A stretch of 42,257 nucleotides of DNA from Paulinella micropora (GCA_009731375.1 BJOX01000102.1:568094-610350), one strand, 5' to 3'. Positions 1-31,286 are shown, numbered from the stretch's first letter. The notes: generated by a model from the letters alone, not told the origin. Numbers and translations are program-made.

Positions 1-308
<308 letters not shown>

Positions 309-356
309 GATACATAGCTAGGATAAGATAACGAACTATATCTTTTGCCTTGACAG

Positions 357-19692
<19,336 letters not shown>

Positions 19693-22600
19693 TAGCGTTG
19701 TAGTAGTATTAGTGTCATTCAGTCGGATGATATTCGGACCAAGAAAACTAAAATGGGATCCAAGTCAGTGAATGACTTTGCGGATCGTATACTTTAGTTC
19801 TCAAATCACTGCTGTGTTATCTATTACGGACTCGAAAATAATTCGCAGAGTCGGAGGAAATGATTCGTGGCACTGCGCCGACCTCTTTGACCATTGCAGT
19901 AAACTTTCAAGTGACTGGGTGATTGAATTACCAATCAACGAGCGATACCGGGCCAGCGACGACTCTTCCCGGACGGTGTTAGAATACTAGTTAGATGATT
20001 GATGAATATATTACTGCGGACATTCAAGTGGCAAAACATTCAGACTTTGACCTCATTTTCCTTAATCAATTTTTGAGATAAGGAAATGCAGCGCACACCG
20101 TTGGAAAGCTCTTATCCTAAGCTTTCCAATGGTGGCTTCAAATTTGCCGTATCACTTAGATTGATCACTGGAGAACGATGAGGTCAAAGTTGAATGTTTT
20201 GCCACTGGAACAGTATTAATAATATAGTTCCGAGCCGCAGGATTTATCTCTCAGTGCCTTCTACCCTCCCTTTCCCTTCCTCATATCTAGCGGCCGAGTT
20301 TCTCAAGCTTCATAGTACCCCTACAGACCAATTAGTGACGTCGTGTATCCATATGTTTTTTTAAACCCCCCATAGGTCTTTAGTCAATCAGCCGTTTTAA
20401 AAATAATAAAAATATACTAATAAATTCTTCAGATCACCCGGATTCAGAATTTGCAACTTCTCTGTGTCAAGAAATTTTTCAAGAGTAGTTTTTACAAAAT
20501 CTCAATTTAAAGTTTGCATGATATCCACCATACTTTTCAGATTCAAGCTTATCACCCAGTGGCCGCAAGTTTTCCAATGCATTTCTGCTGTCCTGCTTTT
20601 TTTTCTGATTCCCTCTCAACAACTTGCTGTGTTCATGCTTTTTGCTTCCTCTTTTTGCATTCCCCACTTCACCAAATTCAAAAATTCTTGAACATATGTT
20701 TTTTTAAACATCAAAAACACAGTTAAGTGCGTGGTAAGATCGTTTTAACCCAAATTATAGATAGTATATTGAATTCAGATGTAACTAATTACAGTACAAG
20801 TTCAAGCGAATTCAAAAAATGTTAAATAGTTTTAATAAACGACTCGAATGAAGTTTGTACACTTTTTCACCATATTGGATGGAAAACGCTATCGAATTTC
20901 CTTTTGTTCTAGTGGTCGTTAGAGCCCCCATCAATTTCGCAGCACGTAAACTCATTCAATATTCAAGCTTTTGAAGTGCTGTTTGCACAGAATTCAATGT
21001 TTTTATTGGGAATAGGTAGCCTGAGGTTTAGTCTTTCAGTGTATTAAAGGTATTGCTGTGTTCCAGAGTATCTTCTGAATTTTGACAAACTAATTTTCGA
21101 CCTATGTTTTCCTAGTTTTTCAAGTTGTTTTGTACCGTACTTCTCTGCAAAAACCCTCTGGCAGGATTGCTCAACATAGCATTTTATTTCAGTTGTGCAC
21201 TTGTGCATAAAAATGAGTGCAGAGTGAGTTTTGCAAACAGCATTTTTCAGTTAAAAAAATCATACTTGCTATGTTCTGAAAAGTGAAAATTGGAGTCGAC
21301 AATAAGGATTTCAACAACAGAGCAACTCCTTTTTTCTAAAAAAACACTTGTGTCATGCTTGGTTTTGCTTAAAACGATGTGGTTTGAACATTTACCTGCT
21401 GCGATGCACTTGACCCCCGACATGATTTTGGTGGCGCCGGCCCGTGAATTTCTGTGGCAATATTTGACAAGACCAAGCCAATTCCCGGTGAAGAAACCAG
21501 AAAAATTTCAAAAAAATATTTGACCAAACAGGCCTATCGACATACGTAGCCTTTGAAGTGAAGGCCGCACTAAAACTTTTTTATTTGACGGTTTTTGCGG
21601 GGTCAAGATTGGTAAAAGTCATGTCTAGAGAGGGTTTTGTGTTTTTTTTTTCTGTGTATTTCTCGTGCATATTTTCACGTCCCGTGGTCTTGTACAGTCT
21701 TTCCAAATGCTGTGTCCATGATGTCTACAAAATGGCGTGTTGTTAACTTATCTGCAGCATGTGTTGTTCTTTCTTCCCTGAAGCACTTTTTTGCACCTGT
21801 CCTGTATCGCTCATATATGTATTGTGTGTGCTTTTCTTGGAATCTTATGTGCTGAACCTATTCACAATCACATGGTCTTTGTTTTGTACATGTTCAACTC
21901 CTGCTCCTTTCTTTGTAACCCTGCTGTTGGTGATCGGTTATTGGCTCCAGACAGGCTAAAAAAATCGTGGGTGAGATCTTTACAGATTTTCAATTTTTTC
22001 TGCACTTTCTGCATAAAATGTTTTTATTCAATAGCCTCTTTGATTTCCTTCACTTTCTGTACTTGTGCCGACGTTGTATTTTAATAAAAATTTTCTGAGT
22101 GAGGGCCTTACGCCCTACTTTTGCTGATTTTGGCCGGTTTGTTTGCAGGCTTAAGGTTACCTTTTGTCAAAAAACTTTGTACATTTAATTATAAGCATAC
22201 ATAGAAAGATATTATATAAGAATTATTGAAGAGCATACAGGGAACATATGAAAACTGACTCTGATTTTTGGTCATCACAAGCCACCATTTTTTGAGGTGG
22301 CAGGGTGGCCAGTTTTTCCTGGTCAGGGTGGCGCAAATCAGTTTGGGAAAAAGTGGTGGGCGACGGGAAATCGATTGGTTTGAAGTCAGTTTTTACTTTT
22401 TTTAATGATTCTTTCATTAAATTAAATGTTTTTACTTATAGTTTTGAAATGTACAATTTTCATATGATAAAGTTAACGGATCTATGTTTATTATGCTAAC
22501 GACCACTCGCCCATAGGAGAACCTACATATCGGCGGCAGTGACTGCTGAATCTGTTTTTTTGCATTGCTCTATTAGCTTTTGAACTATAAAGTACTGTAC

Positions 22601-24706
22601 AGTATGTCTCAATAAACAATTTGATAAAATTTCAAGAAATTTTCAATATGTCTGAGACGCGTAGAGTCGATCGGAAAACAGCCACTCAAAGGCAGCTGAA
22701 AAAAAAAAAAAAAAAAAAAAAAAACGGTCTTACAGCTCATAAATAGGTTGGGGGAGTCTTAAAACACTATGACTTCGAATCTACGTAGTTTCTGTTGAAA
22801 AAACACCCGAAATCCAGAAGAAAACTAGTCAAAACATTTTTGACGTTCCGACATCTTGGACTTGCCTGCCTCCAGGAGTGAAGCAGACACTTCTCTATTT
22901 CAATATTTTTGTATCTATCGCAAGTATATGTCAGCGAGACATGATTACACTAAAAAAAACTGGAGGTTGAAGGTGCAGGAAAAAATATACAGGCATGTGT
23001 AGGTCAGACACGTGAAGTTGTGAAAACCCACTTTTTGGTTTGTAGCTTCTAGGCAAAATGAACAAAAATCCTTTGGTGGACCTTTAGTTTATGGTTGTGA
23101 AAGACGATTCCAATAATTAAAATTCTTAAAACTGATGAATACTAAGATGTATATGTCCCCAAAACCAGAAAAATGCTGGTTTTGTGATTTTGGGTTTTTG
23201 CATTCCACAGACATTTACAAATTACACAAATTTGGAGAAATACGTTTAATGATAATACAAAACGATTCATCTATTCATCTGTGCAAGAAATAATACTCAA
23301 GCTACGAAATTTGAGATTTTTGTGTTTCGAAAAAAAAAAGTGGTTTTCTCCTAGTTGGTTTGTAGCCTACAAGTAAAAGTATAAAGAAATATTTTGTATA
23401 AGTAATCAAAAACACTCAAGGTTACTATGTATATACTTGGATAGCTTTAACATGCTTTGTGGTAAAAGATAGGTGATGCACTCAGGGAACCCTTTCCTCT
23501 GCCATCTTTTCCTAGACCGGCCGGCCCCGACACCCACCACAAAAAATGATTGAGTTCCCGGGATTTTTTCTAAAAAATGGTGAAAAAACTACAAAAAATT
23601 AAGCACCCTTTGTAGAAAAGGCATTTATTGCTTCCAAAAAATCATTGTCAATTATCAAAGATCAACACCTATAGAAGGGTCGACAACCCAAAAAAAAAAT
23701 ATACTTATATCTTTTTTTTACCTTGTTAATTTTTATTTTCTGACCATTTTGCCGTTAACACTTGAATTCAAATTCAAATTCAAAAGTTAAAATGACAATC
23801 ATTCTTGATAGCCACAATTCAACACTCCAGCTTTCTAACAAAAAAACTGAATGAAAAATGTTAAAAACTCATTACGTAAAAAGTGCCTTAATTTTACCAA
23901 CGCTTAAAATGCCCTAAAAAACATATGAACCTACTTGCTTGCCACATACCTACACTCTCTTTCTTACAATTCTTTTTTTTAATCTGTTCAACTGCCTGCG
24001 TTTGGGTGTGTTTTGTCCTGCCACGTTTCTGCTTGTCCCACCATGTTGTATTTGTTCCTTGTCCATGCGTTCCTTGTGCTCCTTCTTGCATTTTTGTCTT
24101 GCATATTGTTTTCCAAGTGTTGCTCGACTCCTGATTCGCCTCAAAAACTCTGTCCCCCCTTCATTCCTTGCCTGTGCTTGCCCACTCTGAACTTCAGGCA
24201 TTCTTGTTCTGTGCTGCCATGTTTGTTTTCGTGTCTCCCCTACGCGCCCTCTTTGTCTCCTTTGCTTGGTTTTTGTTTGCTTTAACTCTGTAGGTGTTGG
24301 GGTGTTTAAATATGCTGGTTGCAGTCATTTCGTGTTTCTGGTCGATGTGAGAGGGGGGTTGGAAGTTTATACTTGCTGTTATTTTTTCTATTTTTTGCGC
24401 TAAAGTGTGTTTGAGCAAACCACACATGCCACATTACAATACCTGTTGCCTGCTCCATGCCTAGTGGTAGGGTTCATGAAACAAACACAAAACAACACAT
24501 TCTACACACATTATGCTTATCGAATCTGACTGTTTTGACTGTATTTTTCATTTTTCTGAAGTGTTCTGTTTTTTACTTTTGCTATGTGTTGTGTGTCTCT
24601 GTTGTCGCTGTTTATGCCCTGTTGTGCTTGTCTACTGTCGAAACTATGTGTCCTCTGCATTTTAGGCCTATTTCCCATACTTTTTGCTTGTGTTTGCAGA
24701 TTTTCG
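19693..24706. other. AT-rich 5-kb stretch without a supported gene
   Basis: The first part may be the 3' untranslated region of the checkpoint gene, with AATAAA at 20405-20410. A foldback element lies at 20027-20206 and a 25-base A run at 22700-22724. Short open frames exist in all phases (the longest about 95 codons) but none resembles a known protein. GC content rises near 24.4 kb, and TTTGCAG at 24693-24699 resembles a splice acceptor just before the first gene of the next region. Confidence 0.6.
20027..20206. mobile_element. 180-bp near-palindromic foldback (MITE-like) element
   Basis: AGTGGCAAAACATTCA at 20027 pairs with TTGAATGTTTTGCCACT ending at 20206, continuing through GACCTCAT and ATGAGGTC. 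The centre pairs TTGGAAAGCT (20101-20110) with AGCTTTCCAA (20120-20129). The whole element can fold into one imperfect stem. No coding capacity. Confidence 0.7.
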
Positions 24707-25598
24707 ATGGCCTCTGCTCCAAATTCGGCCCCAGCCGCCCCCATCGTGGAGGAAGTGGAGGAACACCTGCCCCTCAACGTGATGCTCGACCGACTGCGCT
24801 CGTGGAACCTTCCCCACCCGAAGCAAGTCCATGGCGTCGCCTACGACGTCACAGTCAGGGCCGTTTACAAGGCCCAGGCCGCCATCTACAAGAACAGTGG
24901 GCAATCAACCACGCGCACCCGCCCCTACCCACGCCCCCCACCCACACAGCGCATGAACATAGCTGCTCATGAGCCACGCCCACGCCCACGCCGCCAATCT
25001 GCTGCTCTTACATATGAAACCTATGTCTCATGCCTATCACTTCACAGCTTGTCATGCCTCTTCTTCTCGCCCGCAGGCAGCTATACCTAACATGCTCGCG
25101 TGCCATAACATACAGCGGCGCGCCCAGCTTCACACGCCAAATCAAATACACAGCACCATGGCCATTCAACATGGACATTAGCCGCAAGCTAGTTAGCGAA
25201 GTCAAGCCCCACATTATCCGCGACACCCCCAACAACTACGTTGTGGGGGTGCGGGATTACGGCGACATAGTTGCGTTAGAGTTAGGGGTAGATGCGAAGA
25301 ATGCCACTCTAGATAGGCGCCTGCTGTCACAGGCGCCCGGTTCTTGGGCGGGGCCGACACCGCCACGCTGCAAAAGGGAGATGTGGTGAAAACGGTGATT
25401 CAAGCCACGGCGCTGTGTTCTAAGGGCGAAAAAGTCACGCTCTCTTGGCGCATGCTACAAATCCGCAAGCAACACGAGGGCTTGGGCTACCCGGACCAAG
25501 ACATATCTGAAATAGAAGCGTTTGGCGTCTCACTGTCCGGCGAAGAGAACGGCGAGGGAGGCCATTTGGCCATGGACTTGACCGTAGACCTAGTTTAA
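24707..25598 (+). CDS. Unrecognised gene in two or three pieces (possible intron, one frameshift)
   Basis: The ATG at 24707 follows a TTTGCAG acceptor-like site, so a 5' untranslated intron is possible. Piece 1 (24707 to about 24896) encodes an acidic N-terminus (VEEVEEHLPLNVMLDRL). The following 180 bases are low in coding signal and run from GTGGGC at 24897 to TTCTCGCCCGCAG at 25064-25076. Piece 2 (about 25077-25325) includes KYTAPWPFNMDISRKL, and piece 3 (about 25325-25598), in another frame, includes KVTLSWRMLQIRKQHEGL and a TAA stop. The GT-AG intron does not keep the frame by one base, and pieces 2 and 3 also differ in frame, so either splice sites are misjudged or the gene has indels like the neighbouring reductase. 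I do not recognise the family. Confidence 0.5.
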
Positions 25599-25608
25599 TT
25601 AAAAAGAT

Positions 25609-27801
25609 TCAAGCTACACAGACTGCACAGTCGGCCGGCCCCAGGGCCTTGCTAGCGGCCTGGGTTCTTACATAATACGTCGTTTTTAAACCGAGCTGCC
25701 ACGCGTAGAAATGACAGCTGCTGACTTTTCTTTCGTTAGGGTCGGTCATGTGTAAGTTGAGCGACTGCGAGCCACTCACAAACGGCCCGCGGTCGGCCGC
25801 CAAGTGCAAGGGAATTTCCCACACGGTCTTGTAGATGTTTTTGATGTCTTGGGGCAGGTCGGCAATGATTTTATCGCGGAGCTGGTCGTTCCGAGCCCGC
25901 GCTCTTCTAGTTCGCGCACCAAGTGTTTGTTCCACACGACGTGCTCGCCAGAGAGCACGCGGCGTACAAAGACGTTTGAGTGGGGAGGCTCGAACGACTC
26001 GAAATCGCCCAGGATCTGAGCGGTCGTGGCAGTCGGCATGTAGGCAATCAGCTGTGAGTTTCGTAGCCCATACTTGGCGATGCGCTGGCGGAGCGAGTCC
26101 CAGCGGTCGTCCGTCTGCTCCTTGCCGGGCCACCGATCGAACTGCAGGAGCCCCTGGCTAGCAGGAGACCCACCGAACCTCTTGTAAGCACCCTTCTCCT
26201 GCGCCAACTTGCAAGAGGCCCAGAGCGCCGCATAGTACAGTTCATGCGCGATCTTGAAATTGAGCTTTTGTGCCTCCACTGAGTCGAACGGCATCTTCAG
26301 CAGAGCAAACACGTCAGCCAGGCCGTTCACACCAAGGGCCACCGGACGGTGCAGGAGGTTGCTGCGTCTGGCTTCCTCCGTAGGATATTCTGTAATGTCG
26401 ATGACGGTGTCGAGGTTACGCACAGCTGTGCGCACACGACCGCAGCAGCTCGAAATCAAAGGACTTGCGGTCCTCCGACACGATCTTGGGCAGCGCGACA
26501 GAGGCCAAATTACAAACACTGTGCTCGAGCGGCAAGCTGTATTGAACAACTTCTGCACAGAGATTGCTGCAACGAATCGTGCCCAAATTCTTTTGATTCG
26601 ATTTCGCATTCACCGCGTCTTTGTACATAATGTAGGGAACGCCGCCCGACTCGATCTGTGCACGGCAGACCGCGCTCCAGAGCTCGCGCGCTTTGACGGT
26701 GCGCCTCGCCAGGCCCAGCCTCTCGGCTCGCGTGCACTGTGACTCAAACTCCTTGCCGCAAAGGGCGTCCAGGTCACCTACGCCCGTCTCGTCCGGGCAA
26801 AAAAGGCTCCAGATTTCGTCTCGTTCTACACGCTCTCAAAAACAGGTCTCGGGCTCGCAGTTCTTCAGAACCGGTAGTCTTTTTAAGTTCCAAAAACTCG
26901 AAGACGTCTGCGTGATGAATTGGCAGATAGACTGCTACAGCGCCCTTCCTCTTGCCAGCCTGGTTTGCGTAGCGAGCGGTCTCGTTCAAGACTTTGCACA
27001 AGGGAATCACACCATCACTGTGCCCGCCCGTGCTGCGTATCAGGGAGCCCTTGGCTCTAACGCACCCGAGGTGAACTCCCAGCCCCCTCCCTTGCTGATA
27101 AGAGCAACGTCTTTGATCGTGTCATAGATCTCGCTCAACGAGTCACCCTTGATAGGAAGCAGAAAGCAACTACTAAGCTGGCCCGCTCTTCTCAGCCCAC
27201 TATTAAAAAGAGTTGGTGACGCGTGAGTATAGTAACCCGATGACATGAGGTCGTAGGTTTCTCGAATTCGTTTAAGTGGCTCTTTGGACTCGCGGCGGTG
27301 CAGGTGAACGGCCACACGAAGCCACATGTACTGGGCAGTTTCGCATGGGCGGCCCTTGCTGTCTTTGAGCAAATAGGACTTAAGCAGCGTTGAAAACCCA
27401 AAGTAATCGTAAGACATTTCGCGGCTTGAAACTACCATGGCGTTGAGTTGCCCAGCGTTCTGGTCTATAAAAATCGAATAGCCCGGTTCCATACACCACC
27501 TAAGCTTTTCCATGCCCGCGCTGAAGGTCGGGGGGCACTGTTTTGTGTGATTGCTGGCGAGGAGACGACCACCCAGCTCCCCGTACTGCGGGTGTTGAAT
27601 CGCGAGCGCCGCACACGTTGACGCGGCCAGCGCGTCGAGTTCGCTCGTCGGCACTCCATCGTAGAGACCCGCCACAACCTGTTGGGCGACAAGAACGGGG
27701 TCACAGGAACACAGATCTTTGGACAGGCTAGCAACTCGCGCCAGAATCTTATCGAGCGAAACGGCTTGCGGAGCTCCATTGCGTTTCGTGACCTGCAGCA
27801 G
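25609..27801 (-). pseudogene. Ribonucleotide reductase large subunit (class Ia R1), virus-like, frameshifted
   Basis: This enzyme reduces ribonucleotides to deoxyribonucleotides, and large DNA viruses often carry it. Read from right to left, pieces in different frames match R1 from the ATP-cone (VTKRNGAPQAVSLDKIL near 27792) to the end. Visible active-site residues are the cysteine in QLSSCFLLP, the N-x-C-x-E set in CSNLCAE, the cysteine in VCNLASVALP, and the C-terminal pair CAVC. Frames break near 27080, 26840, 26440 and 25895. Near 26840 about ten residues between two DLF-like motifs are also missing. The normal loop before LPQDIKNIYKTVWE appears shortened. The expected start codon reads CTG (27801-27796), directly behind a TAG. 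The product as it stands would be truncated. Viral origin is inferred from the neighbours. Confidence 0.85.
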
Positions 27802-27804
27802 CCT

Positions 27805-28199
27805 CTATACAGAGTCTGTTTCAGAACTTTTTTTTCCGTGTTCTGTCGCAACCCAAGCCCCGTAGACAGCATCAGCCGCCAAAATTTCACCGCGGCCGGT
27901 AGCGGCATAGGAGGCCCACAAGAGCCCGTGTGTTTTTCGGTGTTCTGCCCACCACGCCTCTCCGCCAAAAAACCCTGTCTGCCTATCGTCCAAGGCGCCG
28001 CTCAGCCAGACAGCCGCAACCCCCGCGGCCAGTGCTTGCAGCAAGGGCTGTGGTTTGTATATGACCAGGCCGGCCGCNNNNNNNNNNGCAGCAAGGGCTG
28101 TAGTTTGTATATGACCAGGCCGGCCGCTGCTAGTCTAGCCGGCAGGCAACCGCCCCAAAAAAGGGCAGTATTATCCTTATTAGTCTGTGTGTCTGACAT
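27805..28199 (-). CDS. Small unknown protein, interrupted by a 10-base gap
   Basis: The ATG at 28199 opens a frame (MSDTQTNKDNTALFWGG) that reaches the gap at 28078-28087. The same frame resumes on the left side and ends at TAG 27805-27807. The 40 bases on either side of the gap are the same sequence with one difference, so the gap probably separates two overlapping contig ends and the true ORF is about 115 codons. It contains a hydrophobic Ala/Leu/Val stretch (LAAGVAAVWL) and a Trp-rich middle. No family is recognised. It ends four bases before the first plausible codon of the reductase and in the same frame, so an N-terminal extension of that gene is also possible. Confidence 0.45.
28038..28127. 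other. 10-N gap flanked by a duplicated 40-mer
   Basis: GCAGCAAGGGCTGT(G/A)GTTTG and the following 20 bases occur directly before (28038-28077) and directly after (28088-28127) the N run, with one mismatch. This is the signature of unmerged overlapping contig ends, perhaps two haplotypes. Confidence 0.85.
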
Positions 28200-28226
28200 G
28201 TTAGCCTAACGAGTCAAAAACAGTAT

Positions 28227-28240
28227 GCACAAGAAAAAAT
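28227..28240 (-). promoter_or_regulatory. Candidate promoter element upstream of the small ORF
   Basis: On the minus strand this reads ATTTTTTCTTGTGC, 28 bases upstream of the ATG at 28199. The same T-run plus CTTGTGC lies at the same distance from the helicase start at 31118. Confidence 0.45.
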
Positions 28241-28274
28241 GTGTCACAGTTCAATTCTCTGTGGTCTCTGTCAG

Positions 28275-28286
28275 GCGCGCGCCTTT
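28275..28286. terminator. GC palindrome followed by T run, possible 3' signal
   Basis: AGGCGCGCGCCT is a perfect 12-bp palindrome followed by six more T on the + strand, in the intergenic space between the D5-like gene (ending at 28379) and the small ORF. Hairpins mark transcript ends in some giant viruses (mimivirus, pandoravirus). The T run is on the wrong strand for a minus-strand gene, so the role is uncertain. Confidence 0.25.
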
Positions 28287-28378
28287 TTTTGTTTTATTCA
28301 TTCCTTTTTTTGGAACATGAAAAAAGTCTAATGAAATGTTTTCATGTGCTCGCGTCGGCAGTCACGTGCTCTGCATCC

Positions 28379-31118
28379 TCAAGGCGCTGCCTCTTGTTCT
28401 GTCGCTGTTCCGCTTCCTCCTTGCCTTCTTCCTTCTTGTTCCTGCGTTTGCCTGCTACTTTCAGCGCGTCCTTGACAGCCTTTTCTTTTAGTCGCGTTGA
28501 TCATCCGCATGGCTGCTTTTTTGTCGGGAACCATGCCAGTCTGTACCATGAGCCCCGCACATGCCTCCTCGCTCGCCTCCCCTGTGTCCCTAAAAGGTTC
28601 ATCTTCTTCCTCCTCTTCCGCCGACCCGATCATCACCCGGTCATAGGCTCTGCGCGTAAGCAAGCGCATATGCACGATCCCGGTTTTCTTGTTACGAGGA
28701 GCGTTCGTATGACCACATCCGCGGGCGTAGCCACACAGGTTAGGCTCGCACGACACGTCGCATACATGTCCAAGTTCCTTGGTAGACCGAGGACAAAACT
28801 CGCAGTAGTTTACGCGGATGTCTTTCTTGGTTAGGCCCGAGGTCGCCTGCACCCGATGGACTTCGTATTCGGACCTGCGCAGCGCGGTATCTCCCAGGTC
28901 CTCTGCAGTCACGGTGTGCAGCTTGCAGTCTTCCTTCAGGTACTTGTTGACTGCGTTCGCAAAGTCTTGCCACGGCGTAAAATGGTTCTTCTCGAAAACA
29001 ACGCCGTAGTCCTTGCTGCCTTCGTTCAGAAAACGGGCCAGTACGTTCGTCCTGCTCTCCACGAATTTCTGGTTCTGTCGCAGCTCCTCTGGCGCAATGT
29101 CCGCCCAAAAGTCTGCGCGCGGGTGCTCGTCCACTGCGCGCTTGTACCTAGCGACGCAGCGCGCCAGGATATAGGGCATTTCGTTCGCGATAATGTGTTT
29201 CCCGAGGCCGTCGTCCGCCTTTTTCACGATATTGTTGAACAGAAACAGAGCCACCCGACGCTTCCACTGGCCTTGGCCGTCCTTGTAGTTGAACATGTAG
29301 TTCGCGCCCACGATAAGCGGCGGTTTCCAGTTCACCGTGCTCTTGGCGGTCTTGTTCTTGAGTGGCACATTGACCGGCTCGCCCGACACCATGCTTTGCA
29401 TCGTAGCCTGGTCAACCGTGCTCGCAAAGTCGAGTGGCAGGTCCGGGATCACGACAAGCTCCTTGTCGTACAGCGAAGACAACCCGAAGTTCTTCTCTGT
29501 GTTCTTGCTGATAGAGCCCACCTTGCCAGGGGGCTCCATTGACTGCAGGATCTCAATGACTGTTCCTTTCCCTGTGCCCCCGTCGCCAAGCATGAAAGGA
29601 ACCACCTGCCAGTTATCTCGTTCCCTGAGCGGGAATTGGAGCCTGCCCAGCAACGTTTCGAAGATGTCGTACATAGGCTTGCTCAACTGGAATCAAAGCA
29701 GGTCTCGCCAGTCAGGAGTCATGTCGTCGTCGCCGCACATGGCCTTGATCATCTTCTCCGTGTCCACCTCGACGTCGTAGAAATGATCCGTAAACGGAGC
29801 AGCCTGCCCGTCAGCACGCAGTTGTTCCCAGGTGCGGATGGCCAGAGTGCGCGAGTTGAAAGTGCAGTTCCTGAAGCTGATCCAGTCAGTCCGCATCTCC
29901 GACGGGCGCTTGACAGGGAAGAAGCGGTGGCTAGTACCAACGAACCACTTGAGAAGTTTTTCCTTGTTGACGTTTTGGTAGTAATCGGTGTCCATCAGGA
30001 TACGATCCATGTACTCCTCCGCCTCGCCTACAAAGCAGTAGACTCCCTCGATTCTCGCGTGGGGGCCAAGTACCTCCCCGTTGAAGCGAATGTCCCTGGA
30101 ACGCCGGGCATGCTTCACCAGGTCGTGCCTGCACTTCTCGTCGTTGCTGGACAGCTTGTGCAAGTGCTGATCGCCGTAGTACAGGTCCCAGTCCTCGTCA
30201 GTCGGCGTCCCGGCATCAGAATGGAAGGCCACTTCGTACCCAGTTGTAGTTTTGACGTACTCTTGCACCTGCTTGATCATCTCGTCCGTCATGATCTTGC
30301 CTTCGCCCCACACTCTCTCGACGCCGATCTCGTCGTGTTTCCACACGCCCACGTTGTACAGCTTGTTCTTGCCGTCCCTGCGCGAGTGGAAGAACTCGAC
30401 GACCTTTTCCATAATCTTGCGCTCCAGGCTCTGCCAGACGTAGGAAAAGAAGGTTGCCTCCTTGTTGGTCTTGTTCTGCTGTTGTTGCACCACCTGCCAC
30501 ATCGGGCCGTACTCCGCCAGCATCACGAAAAGAGGCAGAACGATCTTCCATCCCTTCTGCCATTCTTTCAGGAGGTTGCACTCTATATCGGGGTCACCAG
30601 TCACTTTTTTCCCGTTGATGACAGCCAGGAACGCGTCCTTGCCTCGCTTCTTCCCTGCATCGTCGTGCCCACTTGAGCTCAGCGCACAGATCCTCGATCA
30701 TGGCTTCCCTGCCGCCTGGCTGCGCGTAATACGCAGCATGCTCAAGCCCGTTCTTGAACATGGCTTGCACGAGCTGAATACACGCCGCGTTCTTGATATC
30801 AAGCCACTCGTAGTAATCGCCCGCGGCCATGCGACAGATCCACTTCTTCACCAGACCAATCGCGCACTTCCCCCAGAGCCTAGTCCCCTCGCAGCCCCTG
30901 CTCTCCGTGTATTCGATCATTGCGCTCCCGTGGCTCTTCTTGTACAAACCGATGATTTCGCTCACTTTCGCAGCCTGGTCCACTGGCAGGCGCGCCAGCG
31001 TAAGGATGTGCTGCAGCCGTTCCACGTTCACGCGCTGCTGCAGAGAGAAAGCGATCTTCTTCTCCTCCTCGCCGTCGTCCTTGTCCTTCCCCTTCTTCTT
31101 TTGAGCTTTCTTGGGCAT
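28379..31118 (-). pseudogene. D5-like SF3 helicase/primase-type replication protein, one frameshift and one in-frame stop
   Basis: D5-family proteins unwind DNA at viral replication forks. Start ATG at 31116-31118 (MPKKAQKKKGKDKDD), lysine-rich. The N-terminal third contains RLWGKCAIGLVKKWICR and DYYEWLDIKNAACIQL, resembling the domain that precedes the helicase in several giant-virus and plasmid D5 proteins. The frame shifts by one base near 30657. The middle part is intact to a TGA at 29693-29695. The same frame then continues with the SF3 AAA+ core: Walker A LGDGGTGKGT, Walker B ELVVIPDLPLD, sensor PPLIVGANYMFNY and the arginine QWKRRV. A Cys-rich segment (CEFC, then several Cys/His) and an acidic, basic tail follow. 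The total of about 910 codons fits the family. TGA is a normal stop elsewhere here, so recoding is unlikely. Confidence 0.85.
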
Positions 31119-31146
31119 CGTAGGACAGTCTGCACATAACACATAG

Positions 31147-31158
31147 CACAAGAAAAAT
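31147..31158 (-). promoter_or_regulatory. Candidate promoter element upstream of the D5-like gene
   Basis: On the minus strand this reads ATTTTTCTTGTGC, ending 28 bases before the ATG at 31118, matching the element at 28227-28240 in sequence and in distance to the start. Confidence 0.45.
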
Positions 31159-31189
31159 CAAAAACACTGACAGGAAAAAATTTCCCCGT

Positions 31190-31255
31190 GTGTTGCGGCG
31201 CGGCAAAAAAAGTTTCGCGAAAATATCCCCTTGTTTGCGGCGCGGTAAAATTCCG
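31190..31255. repeat. Two direct repeats upstream of the D5-like gene
   Basis: TTGCGGCGCGGCAAAA (from 31193) and TTGCGGCGCGGTAAAA (from 31235) lie about 41 bases apart in the intergenic region, and could be protein-binding sites. Confidence 0.35.
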
Positions 31256-31286
31256 GGAAATTGTCCACATCCAGTGGTACCCACGT

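Noticed and set aside
28241-28834. Plus-strand frame opposite the D5-like gene
   Set aside because: It overlaps a gene with clear helicase motifs and has no family resemblance.
29693-29695. TGA read as tryptophan (alternative genetic code)
   Set aside because: The reductase ends in TGA at the expected place and the F-box and MYND genes end in TGA, so a nonsense change is simpler.
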